In this document: in pieces, positions 38,685-50,344 of the stretch
How the letters are laid out: each line of letters starts with the position of its first letter
Position numbering within the stretch: the stretch's first letter is position 1
From: Luzula sylvatica
Lineage: Eukaryota; Streptophyta; Magnoliopsida; Poales; Juncaceae
Length of the DNA: 64,000 bases
Assembly (NCBI GenBank): GCA_946800325.1
Contig: OX326961.1
Coordinates: 35,793,043-35,857,042, forward strand
Reading direction: 5' to 3'
Made by a program: the position numbers and the translations under genes
The notes under the pieces: generated by a model
Seen by the model: the letters and a program-made list of their open reading frames with translations, nothing else
What the model was told of the DNA's origin: nothing
The model's database searches: none

Positions 38685-40706
38685 TTAGGTAGTCATATTT
38701 TCATCAAATAAGACTCTCTCTAAGTCCGGTTCAAAAAGTGAGAGACTTGCGAATCTGAGAAGCTCCGCACCGTCAAATGCCTCGGATTGATCACCTGAAA
38801 TGTCCCACATTTTCGTTTCTCCACTTAAATACTCGGACGACCTCCTCGAAAGAAGTCGCAAATTAGAGTGCACAAATATCAAATCCTCCGCCCTTTTTGG
38901 CGTCATTAAATTTCTCTTTGCGGAGTGAATAAATGAATATGTGCTCCAATTTCTCTCACTACATGACAACGAGCATGGTTGACAAAGCAATTTAAAAGCT
39001 ATGGATCGAAGTTTTGGTGCCGCCACGCCATAATTTATCCACCAATTTAAGGGACTCAATAACCCCCTATCATTTATAAAATCAAATTCATCAAATCCTT
39101 TTGCCAAAAAACGAGAATCTTGCAAATTCATCTTTTACTATAATTCTTTCTTCCGGATTTGGAATTTTTTTTGCGAAGCATTTGTTTCTCATATTTGAGA
39201 TCTCCGCATCCATATGCAGAGGGATCTGTCCCACACGTTCACTTATCCAAATTGTGCTATAATAACTATTACATAAAAAACAAACAAAACTAAGTTAATT
39301 CATGTTTTATAAAAGTTGGTTCAGAGTTAGAGAAGAATAAATAAAAGAATGGCAGTGGAGTCGGAGAAGAAAGTTGGTTTATTAGGAAATTTTGGAGAAA
39401 TTAAATAACATGAAAAGTTGGATTATTACATGGGATTTAGAGAATGAGCCAAACAATGAAGAGGTGTAGTGCTCTTTTGCCATCGCTCGGTAAGAATTTT
39501 GTGTACAACCTCAAAAAACGAAGATTGCTCAACCTCCCTCTTTTCTTCTTTTTGATAAATAACCGACTTCACCTTATGAATCAGGGAATCCCACATGTCA
39601 TACATCAAATGCAAGCACGGTGTATCCGTATCCGCTACTCTCAACATTTCATAAATAGGTTCGGTAAAAGCTAGAATATACTCGATTTGTTTCCAAAATC
39701 TTGTTTCGTCAAGAATCTTTTCGGAAATAACTCCTCAATTACCTCCTTAATTTTTTCGAAAATAAAAATCATATCTTTAACCTCACCTTGACAATTAATT
39801 GCTTTTAAAAACATTGCCACACCATCGGTTATCGCTATCAAATTAATAAGAGGTCTTCTTTGCACATCGGTCCAACCATCACTCACAATGGTAACCCCTT
39901 TTTCTTGCCAAGTGGTTCTTATTGGCTCGAGCAATTTATGAATATGCGACCTTTCATTGTCAAGAAGAGTTGTTCTCAATTTATTGTAAGATGGAGACCG
40001 ATAACACTATTATCCGCGCATAATTGGAAAGCTTTGATAAAATGGGGGTTTTTAGTGAGATTAAAGGAAGTACATCCCGTGTAAAACATTCTAGCCATCT
40101 CCTCATCAATTTGAGTCCGGGTTTGAATTTTATACGAATTCTCTATCGCGGTTGCGATTTTTCTTTTTCTAGAGTCAATAGATCCATGCGAGGTTATGCA
40201 TGTGGAAAGACTAGACGAAGCACCGCTAGGTAAAGGAACTTGTTTTCGTGCTACATTTAACATCCTAAGTTCGGCCGCATTTTGCAATCGTTTCATAGAA
40301 ATTAAATCCTCATCCCTAACTTTCTCACATACCCTAATACCCGTTCCACTTATCCGGAGTAAATGAGCTTTCACCCTATAATACGACGCACTAAAATCGT
40401 TCTCACAAAACTTACATTTAAACCTTGTATTGCCACCAACGGTCTCATGGCTGGCCTAGTGGTGAGGTGCTTGGCACAAATGCCATATGTCATGGGTTCG
40501 AGTCCCGTTGGTATTATCAATAAAAATATGAAATCAAATATGTTCACGATTCGTGGATTAGATTTCTTTCAAAAAAACCTTGTATTGCCTCCGGCTACAC
40601 TTTTTTCAAATTTCGTAACATAATTCCAAAGTGGAGTTGAGTCGAGAGGCCCGCTCAAGGTAGAACCATCACTAGGGTTAGAAGAACCATTGTCCAACAA
40701 TTGCAT
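38685..40706 (-). pseudogene. hAT transposase, frameshifted and SINE-interrupted
   Basis: Reading the - strand from the ATG at 40706: an N-terminal BED zinc finger (PLWNYVTKFEK ... CKFCENDFSASYYRVKAHLL) split by the SINE at 40438-40574; a DUF659-type region with IVSDGWTDVQRRPLINLIA; then PLHCLAHSLNP; and the C-terminal dimerisation domain with WWINYGVAAPKLRSIAFKLL and CSERNWSTYSFIHS. A probable GT-AG intron lies at about 39235-39435, after SLNP. There is a frameshift near 39990 (at VIG/PSYNKLRTT), a stop near 39671 and another near 39140. All hallmark domains are present in order, so this is a recently dead autonomous element rather than a fragment. Confidence 0.88.
40438..40574 (+). mobile_element. 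tRNA-derived SINE in the hAT transposase gene
   Basis: Box A-like TGGCCTAGTGGTGAGG and box B GGGTTCGAGTCCC mark a tRNA-derived RNA polymerase III promoter, followed by an unrelated tail. The duplication AAACCTTGTATTGCC-CC lies on both sides (40420-40437, 40575-40592; one mismatch). Another copy of the same SINE is at 58444-58572 on the - strand. It is not a tRNA gene: no full cloverleaf is present. Confidence 0.92.
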
Positions 40707-41320
40707 TTTACTATAATTACAAAAAAATATTATCAATAACTGATTTACAATTTATGAATTCAAATACGAAAAAAGCTAGGGTTAGTGAAATAAATGACAA
40801 TAGAGCAACAAATTTCGAATATCTTACTTGAGATCATTGTATTTCGCAAATATCACTGTCAAATTCCACAAACATTGGAGAGAATCATCAATTTTGAGTG
40901 GAGTAATGCTCTTGAGCTGCTTTGCGACAGAGACTTTCAAAAAGAAGACGAGAAAGAAGACATTAAACAGGAGAGTAAGAGACTAAGGTAAAAATGTATA
41001 ATACCAATTGCTTCCATTTGGGCCAGGCCCAAGAATAATTAATATATATTAATCCGAATATGAAATTTTGAGTAACGTATCTATTCCGTATCAGATCCGT
41101 ATCAATCCGTATCCGTATCAATCCGTATCAGTCCGTATCGAACACAAAATATATATTAAAATATGCCGATACGTCACATGGAGTATCGGATACGTATCGG
41201 GAGCGTATCGGTCGCGTATCCGTATCCGATACGTATTCGATACGCATACGGCTTGGATTCTGGAGTATCCGCGCAACATAGTTGAAATCTGATGGCAAAG
41301 TACAATTTCCCTTATTTTTA

Positions 41321-43439
41321 AGATATGATTACAAATTGGTAATTGCTGCAAAATAGAAGTTATAAAAGTACAAATTTTGCATTTCCTCTTTTAAGTTCTT
41401 CTAGAATGGATTGTGAGACTTCTAATTAATTTATTGGCAAACTTTTGGGCATGAATTTTTGAGGAATTAGTATTTTTTAAGTTAGTCTTCCTTTTGTAAC
41501 CTTCTAATTCATTTAGGGGGGCGTTTGGCAAGTAGCATCGGTAGAATGGAATCGGATTATATAGTGGAGGAAAAAAATTCTGGAATTTATAATAATTTCA
41601 TGTTTGGATGTATAAATTATAAGATGTCGAAAAATATAATTCTGATTGTTCAATTTTTTTTTAGATATAATGATTATGAAATAGTTAGAATTAATCGTGA
41701 GTGCTTATAATTATAGTTCATTAAATATTATGTTTAGTTAGTCTAATATTTTATCAATAGATTACATGCTATTTTATATACTAAAAAAATGACTTGTTTA
41801 TACTCTAAACAAAATTTAGTAGACAAATAAAACACCCTACTAGAGAGGCACAAGCAAAATATAATAAAAGTTGTATAACCATCTCCAAAATGTTTACCAA
41901 AAAAATACCACAAGATTATGGTTGATATCTTAAAATTAGCACAAAAAAGATAATTCAAAATTTACTTATGAAAATAATACAATTTACAATCATATTTTTC
42001 AACTATAGGTTCATTCCAATTCTCATTCACACATATATTTATGCAATATTTTTATTTTCTTGTCATAATTATGTTCATACCCCTAGCCTTCATCCTAATA
42101 TTAAGGCTTAATATTAACCCCTAATAAAATACACACATATCGTTATGATCGGATTCACATATTAGCTCTCCATCACTCAATGAATTCAATGCTAAAGGAC
42201 TAACACTCACATTAAAATTTGAAAAAAATCAGACTCAAAATGCTTAATCAGATGCCCCTAACTGATAAGTCAAGTGATAGAATTTTCTGCAATAAAGATC
42301 GAAACAAAATTAAATAGCTTTAATACACTATCGGCAAAACCGAGTACAAAAAATTCAGAACCTTCAATTGAAACGTAGAGCACGTAACAAGTTTATATTG
42401 TTGACGATGACCTAAATAGTTAGCTGAACATTGGCCAGAAAGGAGCATAAGTCAACCCTAAATTAAAGATAATTGACCACAAATTAAGCATCAAATAACC
42501 CTCAAATAATACCAAACTGCATGGATAATCTGTTGAAGTCTAAATACAGTATATTGTTTTTTTGCTAGTGAAAATATGGTTTGTCTTAAAATATTAGCCA
42601 AATTTTAGTTTCATTTTCCTATTACAAACTGAAATTTTGTCCAACGATAACTATATCCAAACTCATGCAACACCGACAAACATATGAATTCAAGCAACAA
42701 ATGATATGCATTTTCCGTAAGCTCCAATTTAAGGACCTTGTAGTACGTATTTGAATTTTCAAACATTCGTACATTGACACAATGACACCTACCAAGTCTA
42801 GTTCAACTTCAAGCAAGTATCATGAAATTACAACAAGGAGATTCAAATTCAACTAAAATATTCCAAGTGTAACAAAATTCTATAACAAATTCTCAATTCT
42901 CAATTATACGCAGCTATATGGCATTCAAATTCGAGTATATTTTGTCTAATTTAAAACCGAATGTGTAGCCAGAGTAAACGGATTTCCATAGAAAAACCAA
43001 TATCTCCTTTTCTTTTTGAAAATACCAATATTCCCTTTTCAATTTAATAAATACTTAAACTCGGAAATGACGAGGAATCATTAATTTATGATGAAGTTAA
43101 GTTGAATCCAAACTTTTATTTATAACAAAAATACTCTTCATCATGTATAAATCAATGTCCAACCACAAAAGTATATCCCAAAACCGACGCATCTTTCTTA
43201 TATGACGCCATATATAATGTCTAGGTTGTTTGTTTTCTCTGTTCCTCTTGAAATTCTAACAGCAATCATACTAGAACTCGAGATCGACAACTAGAATAAC
43301 TCTTTCTCTCTCTATGATTTTTAATAAGTTTGGTTATATATGTATTTGTATTGGGAAGATATTATAAGACATAATTTTTATTTCAATATTTATCTTTTTG
43401 GTAATTATTTGAATTATTTTGATCATCAAACTATTGTCA
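41321..43439. other. Intergenic DNA with a transposon-end fragment
   Basis: Near 41517-41640 GGCGTTTGGCAAGTAGCAT and AATGGAATCGGATTATATAG resemble the right end (reverse complement) of the element at 6648-8222. The part at 42780-43060, with ACCAAGTCTAGTTCAACTTC and AAACGGATTTCCAT, is related to 57240-57480. No gene seen. Confidence 0.4.
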
Positions 43440-43605
43440 AACTGACTCGAGCGAGCTCGATTCAAAATGAGCTGGACTTGAGCTTCGATTTTTAGTTCAA
43501 ACCTTATTGGGAAACGAATCGAGCCAACTCGAGTCGAGTTATAGCCGAGCTTGAGCTGGACATAGCTCGCTCGAACTCGACTCGGTTATAGTCCTAGTTA
43601 TTTCT
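43440..43605. repeat. GAGCTCG-rich repeat fragment
   Basis: Repeated CTCGAGCGAGCTCG, GAGCCAACTCGAGTCGAG and GAGCTTGAGC motifs, related to those at 19385-20475. Probably one end of the same transposon family. Confidence 0.45.
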
Positions 43606-43724
43606 AATTTGATTGACGATAAGAAACTCTCTTACAATCCCCTCAACATATTTATTGTGTGGTGTTTTGTCTTTTAATGTTAAATATTGTATTAAATGAG
43701 TAGATGGTTGATTCTGAGACATAA

Positions 43725-43800
43725 AAAATATATGTTATGTGTAGGTTCGAGTCTCATTGCTATCAATAGATGGAAGACTACCGAGCGTTCTTCATTTACT
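43725..43800 (+). mobile_element. Possible SINE fragment
   Basis: GTGTAGGTTCGAGTCTCATTG carries a box B-like motif and is followed by GCTATCAATAGATG, comparable to the tail start of the SINE at 40438. No box A or TSD was defined. Confidence 0.35.
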
Positions 43801-43965
43801 CGTTTTTTTTAACGACAAATAAAGTAAACAATAAAATGAAAAAGAAAACACCATCTCTTAACTAATTTAGACTAATAACAAATCAACTAATTAATTTCAT
43901 CATGTTATAAATCAGCGAGATCAATAATGAATCAACTAATTCAGTGCTATGTACTATTGGCATGA

Positions 43966-44193
43966 TCAAATATGGGGTGGTGTCGGGGGACAATTTCCGC
44001 CGTGGTTCGCACCGCTATTGCTGCAGGTTGATGGTCCCGTTGGTACACTATGTTTAGTAGCCGACTCCGAAATGGGAGGAAATGCATTTATAGTCTCGGC
44101 TTGTAAAGGCCTCGCCGTGGACACACGAAGTGTACTTGCACTAATCAGAACCATGAAAAGCACCACTTGCACCATTTTTATTGCTCTCGTCAT
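43966..44193 (-). CDS. Small secreted two-cysteine peptide precursor, copy 1
   Basis: A single-exon gene of 75 codons. Residues 1-27 form a typical signal peptide (basic start, hydrophobic MVQVVLFMVLISAS, cleavage likely after VSTA), so the product should be secreted. The mature part starts RPLQ and ends with a conserved block, VPTGPSTCSNSGANHGGNC then PP, with cysteines at 57 and 68. A TATA box (TATAAAATC) is about 100 bp upstream on the - strand. The copy at 55194 keeps the signal peptide and C-terminal block but varies between them, the usual pattern of signalling-peptide precursors. The layout resembles two-cysteine phytocytokine precursors such as the CTNIP/SCREW group, but I cannot confirm membership. 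Function unknown. Confidence 0.78.
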   Translation of the reverse strand: MTRAIKMVQVVLFMVLISASTLRVSTARPLQAETINAFPPISESATKHSVPTGPSTCSNSGANHGGNCPPTPPHI

Positions 44194-44291
44194 CTCAAAT
44201 ATATTTAGGATTGAAGAAGGTTAATTTGAGTATTTTTGTATGTAGGTAGAAGTTTGTTTTGATTGCACGAAAGAGGAGGAAGAAGATGGTG

Positions 44292-44299
44292 ATTTTATA
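44292..44299 (-). promoter_or_regulatory. TATA box of peptide gene copy 1
   Basis: CTATAAAATC on the - strand, conserved with the same spacing before copy 2 (55524-55533). The surrounding promoter, including TTTGCATGGCAAGTAATAT and AACGTTATTGACGGTCTTTA, is shared between the two copies over about 300 bp. Confidence 0.6.
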
Positions 44300-44801
44300 G
44301 TGGATTCTAATGTTTGCATGGCAAGTAATATACATTTTTGTACGAGGTCTTTAAGACCTTGTTTGAATTCCCATGAGGATGGAAAAAGAAAAACGTTATT
44401 GACGGTCTTTAAGAATGTTAAACAATGGTCCATGAACCATTGTTTCAACATCTAATAAAGGGCTTGTTAAATAAAACATCTAAAGAAAAATGGCTTTGGA
44501 CGGTTCTTGAACCATTTATCATTATTTTTATTGTGAATTAATTAAGGGAGAATTTCTTATATATCCTCCAAAAACATAAAATATCAAATTTATTCCTACA
44601 AAAATGTTAATATCTAATTTATTTCTCTAAATCCTAATTTATTTCTCATCTATCTAAAGTCTAAACTTAACTAATTTGTTAAACCTAATAGAAAACTAAC
44701 ACAATTACCAATTTACCCCCTTAAACTCCATCACGAAGTCTACCTCCATTTTAGAACCATCACGAAGGTCATAGCAATCACGACCTAGAGAAGATCGTTT
44801 A

Positions 44802-45153
44802 TGTTGATAAGCCCAAGCCAGAATTAATAATTATCAAGTTTAATTAGTTCAAATAATTTTTGAGAATATTCATTTTAAAGAAAATAATTTAGGAAATAAT
44901 TATAGGGCAAGTTCCATCCTAAGAAAAGTAATTTAAGAAATAATTATAGGACAAGTTTCAAATACCTTGTAGTGCAAGGATTAGTGAGACTATAAATAGG
45001 CTTTAGACGTTTGGTAATTAATCATATTGAAAAGAATATCAAAAATATCAATTCAGAAAATAAGAAAAAGACTTGTAAGAGCCTGTTAGAATTATTAGAT
45101 AGAGTTTTGATTATTAGAAAGTCAATTAGAAATCCATCTTTGAATCACCAACA
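44802..45153 (+). mobile_element. 5' LTR of a copia element
   Basis: Starts TGTTGATAAGCCC and ends CACCAACA. It matches the 3' LTR at 24497-24815. A primer-binding site (TGGCATCAGAGC, 45157-45168), one base off the usual initiator-Met tRNA complement TGGTATCAGAGC, follows after three bases. Confidence 0.85.
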
Positions 45154-45844
45154 AATTGGCATCAGAGCGATGACGAGTTATGGGAGTGCTTTTGGCCATA
45201 TACCGCTGCCGCGATTGACGAAGATAAATTATGAAGTATGCATTATCCATATGTGGGCGTTACTCGGTGCGCAAGATGTTTGGGAGATAGTCGAAGCTGG
45301 CTATACGGAACCCGTTATCGAAACGAAGCAGACGGTAAACAAGTTGAAAGCAATGAAAGAGAAATGAGTGAAGGAGAAGACCGCCATGTACCTGCTGTAC
45401 CAAGCTATAGACGAGTCGGGTTTTCAAAAGATTGCCGGCGCAAAAACTTCGAAGGAAGCATGGGATACTTTGGAGAGAGTGTTCAAGGGTGCCGACCGAG
45501 TGAAGCAAGTTAGGCTCTAGACTTTACGAGACGAATTGGAGGCCATGAAGATGAAGGAATCGGAGGGAGTGTCTGATTACATCTCGCGTGTACAATCAGT
45601 GACGAATCAGTTAAAGGACAACGGAGAAGCTCTAACCGACGCAAGAGTTGTTGATAAGATTCTACGATCTTTGACTAAGAAATTCGAAAACGTGGTGTGC
45701 GCTATTGAAGAGTCGAAAGATTTAGATCAAATGACCGTTGTTGAATTGGCGGGTTTACTCGAGGCACACGAGCAGCGAAAGAAAAAGAAGGAGGACGATG
45801 TTGGATATCGGCGTCACTACCGAGCCCCGCGCAGCGGATTGTGA
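45154..45844 (+). pseudogene. Copia gag remnant
   Basis: After the primer-binding site a frame encodes PLPRLTKINYEVCIIHMWAL, LGAQDVWEIVEAGY, the start of a copia gag (DUF4219/UBN2 type). A TGA at 45365 interrupts it. It continues with AMYLLYQAIDESGFQKI, KEAWDTLERVFKG, a second stop, then LEAMKMKESEGVSDYISRV and VVDKILRSLTKKFENVV. The frame ends at 45844, before the zinc knuckle, at the border of an unrelated block. Pol is absent. Confidence 0.88.
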
Positions 45845-46418
45845 GGCCCGGTCCGACCCAATCCCGAGGATCACGTCGACGACTCGATCGTACAAATCCG
45901 TAACTATGTGCAACTACCTATGAAATTAACTCTTAATTCATAGAGAATCATACCACGTGAAATTGATCACGGAGAACGGTTGATTCTTGTGTAGTTGTTG
46001 TTGTCCTTGCTTCGACTCCGGCGACACGCACGTCCCACGCCTGCGCGATTCGACACCTAATTCGAAGCTCCTTTTGTCGTATACAACCGGAATTTCTCCG
46101 GTTCGTCTCCGACTTTGCTCGACCTTTCTCTCGATTGATCACACCAGAAATTCTCACGTGAGATTTCCCTACTTGTATCCACCTCGAGCTCGCGTCTTTC
46201 GGTTGTGGCAAATTTCCCTAAAATTTCCACAAACTTCCTCCAACTTGAATCTCTCTAATGGAGTTTTCTTCAACTTGTCTCACAAGTTTTTCCTCTCTTT
46301 TAGATCTAGAATGGACCAGAGGAAGAAGAATATATTGCTCAGATCTTATAATCAAAGCCTCCATTAATGGGGCATTAATGAGTATCAAAACTGATAATTC
46401 AGAATTTGGATCGCAGTG

Positions 46419-46637
46419 CGTCATGACGCACGATATGGTACTTCATGACGCACGTGTCACGAGTACTAGATCTAGCCGTTATAATTGTGCTCCGTCATGA
46501 CGGACAGAACTGTGCGTCATGACGCACCACCGTCATGACGCACTGGATGGTGCGTCATGACGGTATACTCACAGATTGACTTATATAGAGATACAATACT
46601 GTGAGTCATGACGGACCATATGGTGCGTCATGACGGA
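46419..46637. promoter_or_regulatory. Cluster of eight TCATGACG sites around a TATA box
   Basis: TCATGACG starts at 46421, 46443, 46495, 46517, 46533, 46555, 46606 and 46628; six sites are the full palindrome CGTCATGACG. The sites form four pairs, each exactly 22 bp apart. A - strand TATA box (CTCTATATAAG, about 46580-46591) lies between the third and fourth pair. TGACG is the core of plant TGA-class bZIP sites, so this may be a promoter or enhancer of the surrounding LTR; that function is inferred. Confidence 0.7.
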
Positions 46638-47699
46638 CTACGTAATTTCTGTTATATTTGCATGATCTTATTATGGCGAGTATATTGCGGTTATTAATCG
46701 CAAAAGGAAGCGGTATGGATCAAGGATACATGACCAAACTCGAAGTAGTCACGAGTTATCGGATTTATGGTTGTGGATTGCGTGAGACACAATAGTACAA
46801 TCCAAAAATTTCGAGGTCACAACCACTTCTAGCCAATACTCAGAAAATTTTATTTGATCCGTGAAATTTTGTGAAAAGATGTGATCATAGGTATAAGGAA
46901 ATGTTCCAAACCTTACAAAGATTAACACTAACGGCAACGTGCGGACCCGTTTACAAAACCGCTCTCTCTAGTCGCGCGTGACTGTCATGCGATGACTATG
47001 GGTCTGAAGATACCTAGAGGAGGAAGAAGAGAATAGAGTGTAGTTATCTAATACGATAGTCCTCGCAGGTTATGGGTATGGAGATACCTATAGGTAAACG
47101 ATGCATCGCCCCAATACTTAATCCATATAAGTGCATTTTAAAAAGTTTGTTTACTTAAATTTTTTTATGCATTCACCTTACGTGAAAACTGTGTGCGGGT
47201 TGTGTAATATGATTACATGAACCCTGATTTGAGCTTGTGTGGACGTCGGCATAATACGTGATTATGTGCAGCGAAACCGTCACACCTAAAATTTCATTTC
47301 TAAACATCCCTAGTTGCGGGTCAGTTTGCTTAAGAGAGAAGCATTTCTATTATCCGATAATAGACTGAACGCGTACACTAGTATGTTAGCCGAGGTGATG
47401 ATTATGTTTTGCTAATCATAGGACAAGGTGTTTGTCGAATCGGGAACGTAGATATATGCTAGGTGACGTAGATATGTGCGTAACACAATGCTTTGATATG
47501 ATCTTACGCCTGCCGTAACAGGGGGCCAAACGGTGATCATTGGGTATTGTCCGAAACACGGAATTCAATGTGAGTCTCTAAGATAGGAATTGTTTATTCC
47601 GAAAGGAAGAGATATCTCTTAGGCGCCGCTCGATGAGTCGATTAACGAAATCTGCGGCCGCAGTCAATGATATTAACGGTTAATATCGATTGAAATTTG

Positions 47700-49900
47700 T
47701 TAACTCAACTCGGAATCGGGGAATAAGTGTTGTTAATCAAAACTATAAGGATGACTATCACCATGTCTTTTGATTAACGGATATCGCTAACAAGAGAACT
47801 AATAACCGTTATTCGAGATAGGCACAATGATCACAATCATTTTTCGTTTTAACATGGGTAGCCATGATGGAGTGCCTAGATCCCGCTCATGGGCTTGTAA
47901 TGCGTAACAGCTTACTGCAATCGTTAAACGAACCTACACGGTCACACAACGAGTCGTACTATGTCGGGCTTGATTGAAAGTTTTGGCACATAGGATTGTG
48001 CATGGCTTTAGCGTATATGATACGCGGGCTAGATTCTCTACTATAGTGTATATGTGATATACATGAGTACCTTTTAGTTATATCTTAAACTGAGTGGGAG
48101 ACTGAAGGAAATACAGTTTTGGATCAACGGTAAAATGGTACACATATGGATAAACGAACGCACGCGTTCGTGGGCATAAATAATGTGTATATTAGATGCA
48201 CATATGTATATTTGATATACATAGTTAAATTGATAAGAAATGGTTATATTAAGAAAACCAGAAAATCAGTTTAAACAGTTTTAGTTAAACTGACATAACT
48301 TTCAGATAACGACTCCAATTTGAATGGTTCAAATTGGGTTAAATAGATAATAAGATTATCTAGAACTTTCATGTAGAAATATATTTCATTTGAGCGATGT
48401 ATCAGTGTCGTTTTAATGGAATACCGAAAGGGTGCGACAGTTTGACATACAGTTAGTAAAACCGTCATAACATTCGCATCCGAACTCCCATTGGGCTGGG
48501 CCAAATTGGGTTGGAAAGATAATAAGATTATCTACAACTATAGTGAAGGTTTTAAGTCGGTTGGAACGACTTAACAATTTCGTTTCAACAGAATACTGAA
48601 AGGGTGTGTGCAGTTTTCTGTGTGAAAAGATGTATAATAGTTATACATATTTTTTGGCCCATCCTTATCCTATGTAATATATATATATGATGTTTCTCTC
48701 TCCTCCATTAAGTCAATTGAAGTCCAATCCAGGAAATTCATTCGATCAAAGAGTTGAAAGAGTGCGATGAGAAAGAGAGAAAGAGAACTAATAACCGTTA
48801 AGTCAATTTGTTAACTCAACTCGGAATCGGGGAATAAGTGTTGTTAATCAAAACTATAAGGATGACTATCACCATGTCTTTTGATTAACGGATATCGCTA
48901 ACAAGAGAACTAATAACCGTTATTCGAGATAGGCACAATGATCACAATCATTTTTCGTTTTAACATGGGTAGCCCTGATGGAGTGCCTAGATCCCGCTCA
49001 TGGGCTTGTAATGCGTAACAGCTTACTGCAATCGTTAAACGAACCTACACGGTCACACAACGAGTCGTACTATGTCGGGCTTGATTGAAAGTTTTGGCAC
49101 ATAGGATTGTGCATGGCTTTAGCGTATATGATACGCGGGCTAGATTCTATACTATAGTGTATATGTGATATACATGAGTACCTTTTAGTTATATCTTAAA
49201 CTGAGTGGGAGACTGAAGGAAATACAGTTTTGGATCAACGGTAAAATGGTACACATATGGATAAACGAACGCACGCGTTCGTGGGCATAAATAATGTGTA
49301 TATTAGATGCACATATGTATATTTGATATACATAGTTAAATTGATAAGAAATGGTTATATTAAGAAAACCAGAAAATCAGTTTAAACAGTTTTAGTTAAA
49401 CTGACATAACTTTCAGATAACGACTCCAATTTGAATGGTTCAAATTGGGTTAAATAGATAATAAGATTATCTAGAACTTTCATGTAGAAATATATTTCAT
49501 TTGAGCGATGTATCAGTGTCGTTTTAATGGAATACCGAAAGGGTGCGACAGTTTGACATACAGTTAGTAAAACCGTCATAACATTCGCATCCGAACTCCC
49601 ATTGGGCTGGGCCAAATTGGGTTGGAAAGATAATAAGATTATCTACAACTATAGTGAAGGTTTTAAGTCGGTTGGAACGACTTAACAATTTCGTTTCAAC
49701 AGAATACTGAAAGGGTGTGTGCAGTTTTCTGTGTGAAAAGATGTATAATAGTTATACATATTTTTTGGCCCATCCTTATCCTATGTAATATATATATATA
49801 TGATGTTTCTCTCTCCTCCATTAAGTCAATTGAAGTCCAATCCAGGAAATTCATTCGATCAAAGAGTTGAAAGAGTGCGATGAGAAAGAGAGAAAGAGAA
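47700..49900. repeat. Tandem duplication of 1.1 kb
   Basis: Copy 1 (47700-48787) and copy 2 (48811-49900) are nearly identical: I see two substitutions and one extra AT. The 23-bp junction begins with sequence matching an internal site of copy 1 (47792-47811) over 20 bp. The two identical 77-codon frames at 48271 and 49382 follow from the duplication and are not taken as genes. Confidence 0.93.
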
Positions 49901-50344
49901 AAGGAGTTTTCTCGGATTAGAGAATCAAACGCGATCATGCAAGTTCGCCGGTGCATCGTCTAGGCAGGTGCATCCGCGACCGAGGTGCTACGACTCACGG
50001 TGGATACGAGTAGAGGAGTTCGCACTTTGTGGCTCTTTGTTGTGATCAAACCGAAGAAGTAAACGAGTAATAGGCTGTGGAAGCGTGTGGGCATGGGACG
50101 CACGAAGGCAACCGGAGACGTGTCGAAAAGGTGGGAGACGTGTGGTATGGGACGCACGGGCTAGTCACCAACGCGACACCGGAGAAGAGAAGGATGCGAG
50201 CGATCAACCCGTCGTGCGTGATCAATTTCACGCTGGTAATCGTCTATCCTACTTTGCATCGTACTCTCGAAGTCGAGGCGTGATCTCGGGACAAGAGAAC
50301 TGGACCGGGCCTTCTTATCCGCTGCGCGGACCCGGGATCGGATC

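Larger units (their letters stand above)
38324..41281 (-). mobile_element. hAT transposon with transposase gene, 8-bp TSD
   Basis: The left end CTATGTTGTACGGATAT and the reverse complement of the right end, CTATGTTGCGCGGATAC, match at 15 of 17 positions. The 8-bp duplication TTGAAATC is perfect (38316-38323, 41282-41289). Both subterminal regions are packed with CGTATCCGATACG-type motifs, candidate transposase binding sites. The element is 2958 bp and carries one transposase gene on the - strand, interrupted by a SINE. Confidence 0.95.
38083..41311. mobile_element. MULE-type MITE split by an hAT element
   Basis: The outer parts (38083-38323 and 41290-41311, 263 bp together) form one MITE. 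Its arms pair over a long stretch: CCAGATTTCAACACAACATC on the left with its complement on the right, then CTCAATTT-CTAATTAACCC on both. The 9-bp duplication TTATTTTTA frames it (38074-38082, 41312-41320). Ends GAGGGCATATACC and GGGAAATTGTAC belong to the family in the CAD-1 leader and CAD-2 intron 1. Confidence 0.85.
45830..50340. mobile_element. Retrotransposon-derived block with inverted similar ends
   Basis: The left border (GCGCAGCGGATTGTGAGGCC, then CGGTCC) recurs inverted at the right border (GGCCTTCTTATCCGCTGCGC near 50310-50327). Inside the left border AATTGATCACGGAGAACGGT parallels, inverted, CGTGATCAATTTCACG near 50216. Each end therefore looks like the 3' end of a related LTR, in opposite orientation. 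Near 48090 GAGTGGGAGAC followed by TGAAGGAAATAC resembles a polypurine tract and LTR start. No coding domain was recognised. A patchwork of two related LTR elements is the simplest reading. Confidence 0.45.

Noticed and set aside
48271..49615. Two identical 77-codon frames that look conserved
   Set aside because: Identity follows from the recent 1.1-kb tandem duplication. The related segment at 62.1-62.5 kb does not keep the frame.
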